From contig CM019072.1 in the NCBI GenBank assembly GCA_009667805.1, positions 38,743,519 through 38,807,518 of the forward strand: 64,000 nt of DNA, written 5' to 3'. The notes beneath the pieces were generated by a model. It made no database searches, was not told the origin of the DNA, and saw only the letters and a list, made by a program, of their open reading frames with translations. This document shows, one piece after another, positions 63,939 to 64,000 of this stretch. Every line of letters begins with the position of its first letter. Positions within the stretch are counted from its first letter, which is position 1. The stretch comes from Leptobrachium leishanense. Its lineage: Eukaryota > Chordata > Amphibia > Anura > Megophryidae. A program made the position numbers and the translations under genes.

Positions 63939-64000
63939 AGACAATCTCCCGACTTGACTACTGTAATAATCTTTTAGCTGGCCTCCCTCTCTCCAGCACC
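63939..64000 (+). pseudogene. L2 LINE fragment at the window edge
   Basis: TCTCCCGACTTGACTACTGT codes SRLDYC(N)N and continues LLAGLPLSST, the L2 thumb segment (compare 47600-47660). Cut by the window end. Confidence 0.8.

Noticed and set aside
1..64000. CRISPR array, bacterial operons, tRNA or rRNA genes
   Set aside because: All tandem arrays lack regular unique spacers, coding signals are eukaryotic retroelements and spliced exons, and no cloverleaf or rRNA sequence was recognised by eye.

Overview
The window looks like a piece of a large, repeat-rich vertebrate genome, most likely an amphibian (frog). Three things suggest this: the mix of transposable elements (Penelope-like elements, L2, CR1 and Tx1/L1-type LINEs, chromodomain Ty3/gypsy, Tc1, and many hAT-, TTAA-target and Harbinger-like non-autonomous elements), the very low host gene density, and GT-AG spliced exons far apart. 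The species call is an inference from repeat content and was not tested by any search.

Only one host gene is supported. Two plus-strand exons (892-1002 and 28527-28640) encode the C-terminal part of a C-factor-like short-chain dehydrogenase/reductase. They are separated by a 27.5 kb intron, and a candidate ATTAAA poly(A) signal follows at 28729. Almost everything else is mobile or tandem DNA.

Layout. 0-9.6 kb: MITEs, a Penelope-like element interrupted by a CR1 fragment, a solo LTR and a Harbinger-like MITE, each inside a short inverted-repeat element. 9.6-11.8 kb: an LTR-like segment and unassigned DNA. 11.8-15.8 kb: a nest four levels deep (tandem array, hAT-like element, TTAA element, second TTAA element). 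15.8-21.0 kb: another hAT-like element holding a 3.8 kb minisatellite. 21.2-23.6 kb: TTAA elements and small tandem repeats. 24.0-26.0 kb: a minus-strand Tx1/L1-type LINE whose catalytic aspartates are mutated. 27.1 kb: a solo LTR. 28.6-32.5 kb: gene end, then LINE fragments and unassigned DNA. 32.5-36.5 kb: a Tc1 fragment fused to a second, longer Penelope-like element. 36.6-37.6 kb: a near-perfect palindrome. 39-42.6 kb: paired MITEs, L2 tails and a solo LTR. 44.9-48.3 kb: two L2 copies, the second young and almost complete in its 3' half. 49.8-52.8 kb: a tandem array, a solo LTR, and a MITE within a MITE. 53.1-63.7 kb: a decayed chromodomain Ty3/gypsy element, split by a large inverted Penelope complex (itself hit by an L2) and by a solo LTR in the integrase.

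The strongest observations are target-site evidence. At many sites both flanks carry a duplication, and for several the uninterrupted sequence can be read in another copy within the window. This supports the class of each element and the order of events. I found no new host pathway. The most unusual structures are the inverted Penelope/gypsy complex (56.3-61.0 kb) and the minisatellite-bearing hAT-like element (15.8-21.0 kb).
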